Below are positions 61,645 through 64,000 of a stretch of DNA of 64,000 nt, piece after piece. The notes under the pieces are model-generated. The model was not told the origin of the DNA. It did not search any database and was given only the letters and a program-made list of their open reading frames with translations. This DNA is from Phyllobacterium zundukense (lineage in GTDB: Bacteria > Pseudomonadota > Alphaproteobacteria > Rhizobiales > Rhizobiaceae), in NCBI RefSeq assembly GCF_002764115.1, contig NZ_CP017940.1:1586501-1650500 (forward strand), in the 5' to 3' direction. The position numbers and the translations under genes are program-made. Positions within the stretch are counted from its first letter, which is position 1; each line of letters starts with the position of its first letter.

Positions 61645-64000
61645 ATGTCTGATTTTCCAACGTCGGCGCGCGTCGTCATTATCGGTGGCGGAGCGGTCGG
61701 CGTCTCCTCGCTTTATCACCTCGCCAAGGCAGGCTGGACCGATTGCGTATTGCTTGAAAAGAACGAGCTGACGTCGGGCTCGACATGGCATGCGGCGGGC
61801 AATGTGCCAACCTTTTCGGCCTCGTGGTCAGTGATGAACATGCAGCGCTACTCGGCCGAGCTCTATCGTGGTCTGGCTGCCGAGGTTGACTACCCGATGA
61901 ATTATCATGTCACCGGCTCGCTGCGGCTCGCGCATACGAAGGAGCGCATGCGCGAGTTCCAGCGGGTCAAGAGCATGGGCCGCTATCAGGGCATGGATAT
62001 TGATGTGCTGGGCGTTGATGAAATCAATGGCCGCTATCCGTTCATTGCGACGCACGAGCTTGAAGGCGCCCTCTACGATCCTAACGATGGCGATATAGAT
62101 CCGGCGCAATTGACGCAGGCCCTCGCCAAGGGCGCGCGCGACATGGGCGCGAAGATCATACGCTTCTGTCCGGTCACCGGCGCACGCCGCGAGAACGATG
62201 AGTGGGTGATCTCCACTCCACAGGGCGACATACGTTGCGAATATGTGGTCAATGCAGCCGGTTACCGGGCACAGGAGATCGGCAAGCTGTTCGGTCGCGA
62301 TGTGCCGATGATGGTTATGAGCCATCAATATCTGCTGTTCGACGAAATTCCCGAAATTGCCGGCTGGTCTCGCGAAAACGGCCACAAACTGCCGCTGCTA
62401 CGCGACGTGGATTCCTCCTATTACCTGCGGCAGGAAAAGAACGGCATGAATCTAGGGCCATATGAGAGCAATTGCCGCGCGCATTGGGCGACCGCCGATG
62501 ATCCAATGCCGGATGATTTCTCCTTCCAGCTTTTCCCGGACGATCTAGAGCGGCTGGAGTGGTATCTGAACGACGCCATTGCGCGGGTTCCCATTCTCGG
62601 GACCGCAGGCTTGTCGAAGATCATCAACGGTCCAATTCCCTATGCCCCGGACGGCAATCCACTGATCGGTCCGATGCCGGGTGTGCCCAATGCATTCGAA
62701 GCCTGTGTCTTCACGTTCGGCATTGCGCAGGCGGGCGGTGCAGGCAAGGTTCTGGCCGAATGGGTGACAGAAGGCGCGACAGAGTGGGACATGTGGTCGT
62801 GCGATCCGCGCCGTTTCACCGCTTTTGCCGATCCTGAATATTGCGTTGCCAAGGGGCTCGAAGTCTACGGGCACGAATATGCCATCCACTTCCCGCGCCA
62901 TACGTGGCCGGCGGGCCGCAACAAGAAGCTCTCACCGGTCCATGATCGCATTTCCAAGTTGGGTGCGCAGTTCGGCGCCTACAATGGCTGGGAGCGGGCA
63001 AACTGGTACGCGCAGCCGGGCGACGATGTTTCGGAGGAATCAACGCAAACCTTCCTGCGTGATGGACCGTGGCAGCAGCGTATCCGCGAAGAGTGCCATG
63101 CCGTGCGCGACGCCGTCGGCATTCTCGACTTGCCGGGTTTCTCGCGCTTCAAGGTCAGCGGCGAGGGCGCCCGCGAATGGCTGTCGACGCTGATCACCGG
63201 TATCGTGCCGAAGCCGGGACGGATCGGCCTTGGTTATTTCTCCGATGACAAGGGCCGGGTAGTCACCGAAATGTCTATCATGGCGATCGACGAGAATGTG
63301 TTCTTCCTGATCACCGCGGGCGTTGCCGAATGGCATGATCGCGATTGGCTGCTGAACCATCTGCCGAAGGGCAGCGCAATCAGCATCGGCAACGTCACGG
63401 AAGATTTCTCCTGCCAGATCGTCACCGGGCCGAAGGCCCGCGATCTGTTCCGGGATATCTGCGATGCGGACCTGGAGAAATCCTGGCTCTCGCACCAGAC
63501 GACGCGGATCGCCGGGCGCTATTGCCAGTTGGTGCGCGTATCCTTTGCCGGTGAGCTTGGCTGGGAGGTGCATACCAAGATCGCCGACACCGCCGCGATT
63601 TTCGATACGGTCTGGGAGGCGGGACAGAAATATGGGATCAAGCCCTTCGGCATGTTCGCATTGGATTCCCTGCGCCTTGAAAAGGGCTACCGCGCCTGGA
63701 AGGGTGATCTTTCGACCGACTACACACCGCTACAGAGTGGCCTCGAGCGCTTCATCAAGTGGGAAAAGCCGGAATTCATCGGCAAGGCCGCGCTGGAAAG
63801 CGAAAAGCAGCAAGGCGTGAAGAAACGTTTCGTCACGCTGACTGTCGATGCCGGGGATTGTGACGCGCCCTATATGTCGACGCTCTGGCATCAAGGCGAT
63901 ATCGTCGGTGAAACCACATCCGGGGGCTGGGGCCACCGCATCGACAAATCGATCGCACTTGGCATGTTGAAAACAGAACTCACCGAGCCGGGGACTGAAG
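61645..64000 (+). CDS. Dimethylglycine/sarcosine dehydrogenase-like FAD protein with GcvT domain (3' end outside window)
   Basis: 785 codons are present with no stop before the window edge, as read from the nucleotide sequence. The N-terminal DAO-type FAD domain starts VVIIGGGAVGVSSLYHLAKAG and has SGSTWHAAGN, where the His is the covalent FAD anchor in dimethylglycine dehydrogenases. The C-terminal half is a folate-binding GcvT/aminomethyltransferase domain (RDAVGILDLPGFSRFKVSG; SFAGELGWEVHT; FGMFALDSLRLEKGYRAW). It should oxidatively demethylate dimethylglycine or sarcosine, passing formaldehyde to tetrahydrofolate. It begins 44 bp after the Rieske gene, with GGGAG upstream. Confidence 0.86.
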   Translation, partial: MSDFPTSARVVIIGGGAVGVSSLYHLAKAGWTDCVLLEKNELTSGSTWHAAGNVPTFSASWSVMNMQRYSAELYRGLAAEVDYPMNYHVTGSLRLAHTKERMREFQRVKSMGRYQGMDIDVLGVDEINGRYPFIATHELEGALYDPNDGDIDPAQLTQALAKGARDMGAKIIRFCPVTGARRENDEWVISTPQGDIRCEYVVNAAGYRAQEIGKLFGRDVPMMVMSHQYLLFDEIPEIAGWSRENGHKLPLLRDVDSSYYLRQEKNGMNLGPYESNCRAHWATADDPMPDDFSFQLFPDDLERLEWYLNDAIARVPILGTAGLSKIINGPIPYAPDGNPLIGPMPGVPNAFEACVFTFGIAQAGGAGKVLAEWVTEGATEWDMWSCDPRRFTAFADPEYCVAKGLEVYGHEYAIHFPRHTWPAGRNKKLSPVHDRISKLGAQFGAYNGWERANWYAQPGDDVSEESTQTFLRDGPWQQRIREECHAVRDAVGILDLPGFSRFKVSGEGAREWLSTLITGIVPKPGRIGLGYFSDDKGRVVTEMSIMAIDENVFFLITAGVAEWHDRDWLLNHLPKGSAISIGNVTEDFSCQIVTGPKARDLFRDICDADLEKSWLSHQTTRIAGRYCQLVRVSFAGELGWEVHTKIADTAAIFDTVWEAGQKYGIKPFGMFALDSLRLEKGYRAWKGDLSTDYTPLQSGLERFIKWEKPEFIGKAALESEKQQGVKKRFVTLTVDAGDCDAPYMSTLWHQGDIVGETTSGGWGHRIDKSIALGMLKTELTEPGTE

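Overview
The window reads as a chromosomal or megaplasmid segment of a Rhizobiales alphaproteobacterium, most likely from the Brucellaceae/Phyllobacteriaceae side. I infer this from the overall gene style (DUF2336 protein, GcvA-like LysR regulators, ParE with an Ala/Pro-rich N-terminus), the moderately high GC content, the abundance of ABC uptake systems, and a palindromic intergenic repeat whose arms translate as VRQAHHEG/HGELVEP. The assignment comes from reading the proteins by eye; no search was run.

Layout. 1-7.3 kb: housekeeping and small metabolic genes (3' end of thrS, a PlsC-like acyltransferase, an exported protein, nitroreductase, flavin reductase, a CitE-like lyase/MaoC pair, a DUF2336 protein). 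7.6-12.6 kb: complete branched-chain 2-oxoacid dehydrogenase operon (E1 alpha, E1 beta, E2, E3). 12.6-13.3 kb: noncoding interval with strong secondary structure and a perfect 33-bp inverted repeat. 13.3-19.8 kb: parE, an XRE regulator, a DMT permease, pccA, lipB. 20.0-21.5 kb: tRNA-Leu(GAG) followed by a small relic island bounded by a 14-bp direct repeat of the tRNA 3' end; it carries a secreted CAP-domain protein and a fragment of a tRNA-Asp. 21.6-30.4 kb: a betaine-type demethylase flavoprotein, a quaternary-amine binding protein, and a Pot-type ABC transporter operon ending in a GlcD-like FAD oxidase. 30.5-43.3 kb: a LysR gene, an M20 hydrolase/GME hydrolase/aldehyde dehydrogenase operon, a tightly overlapped GME hydrolase/TetR/aruH/aruI operon on the other strand, and a His/Arg-type ABC transporter. 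43.5-50.7 kb: a CocE-type hydrolase and a Dpp/Opp-type peptide transporter. 50.7-64 kb: a carnitine-family catabolic locus.

How the genes fit together. The right end encodes a nearly continuous route from gamma-butyrobetaine or crotonobetaine through CoA thioesters to L-carnitine, then 3-dehydrocarnitine, betainyl-CoA, glycine betaine and dimethylglycine. In order of action the genes are an ADP-forming acyl-CoA synthetase, an acyl-CoA dehydrogenase, CaiD, carnitine dehydrogenase, a BKACE enzyme, a thioesterase, a Rieske oxygenase and a dimethylglycine-dehydrogenase-like flavoprotein, with a CdhR-type regulator and a candidate acylcarnitine esterase. The centre looks like an arginine transaminase (AruH/AruI) route combined with two guanidino-group-modifying (GME) hydrolases, an aldehyde dehydrogenase and an arginine-type transporter. 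The two LysR-linked regions share a palindrome, TGAAT-N3-ATTCA, in their promoters, which suggests common or paralogous control. The window is therefore mostly a catabolic archipelago for quaternary-ammonium and guanidino compounds set in ordinary chromosomal genes. The island and the noncoding structured interval are the parts least explained.
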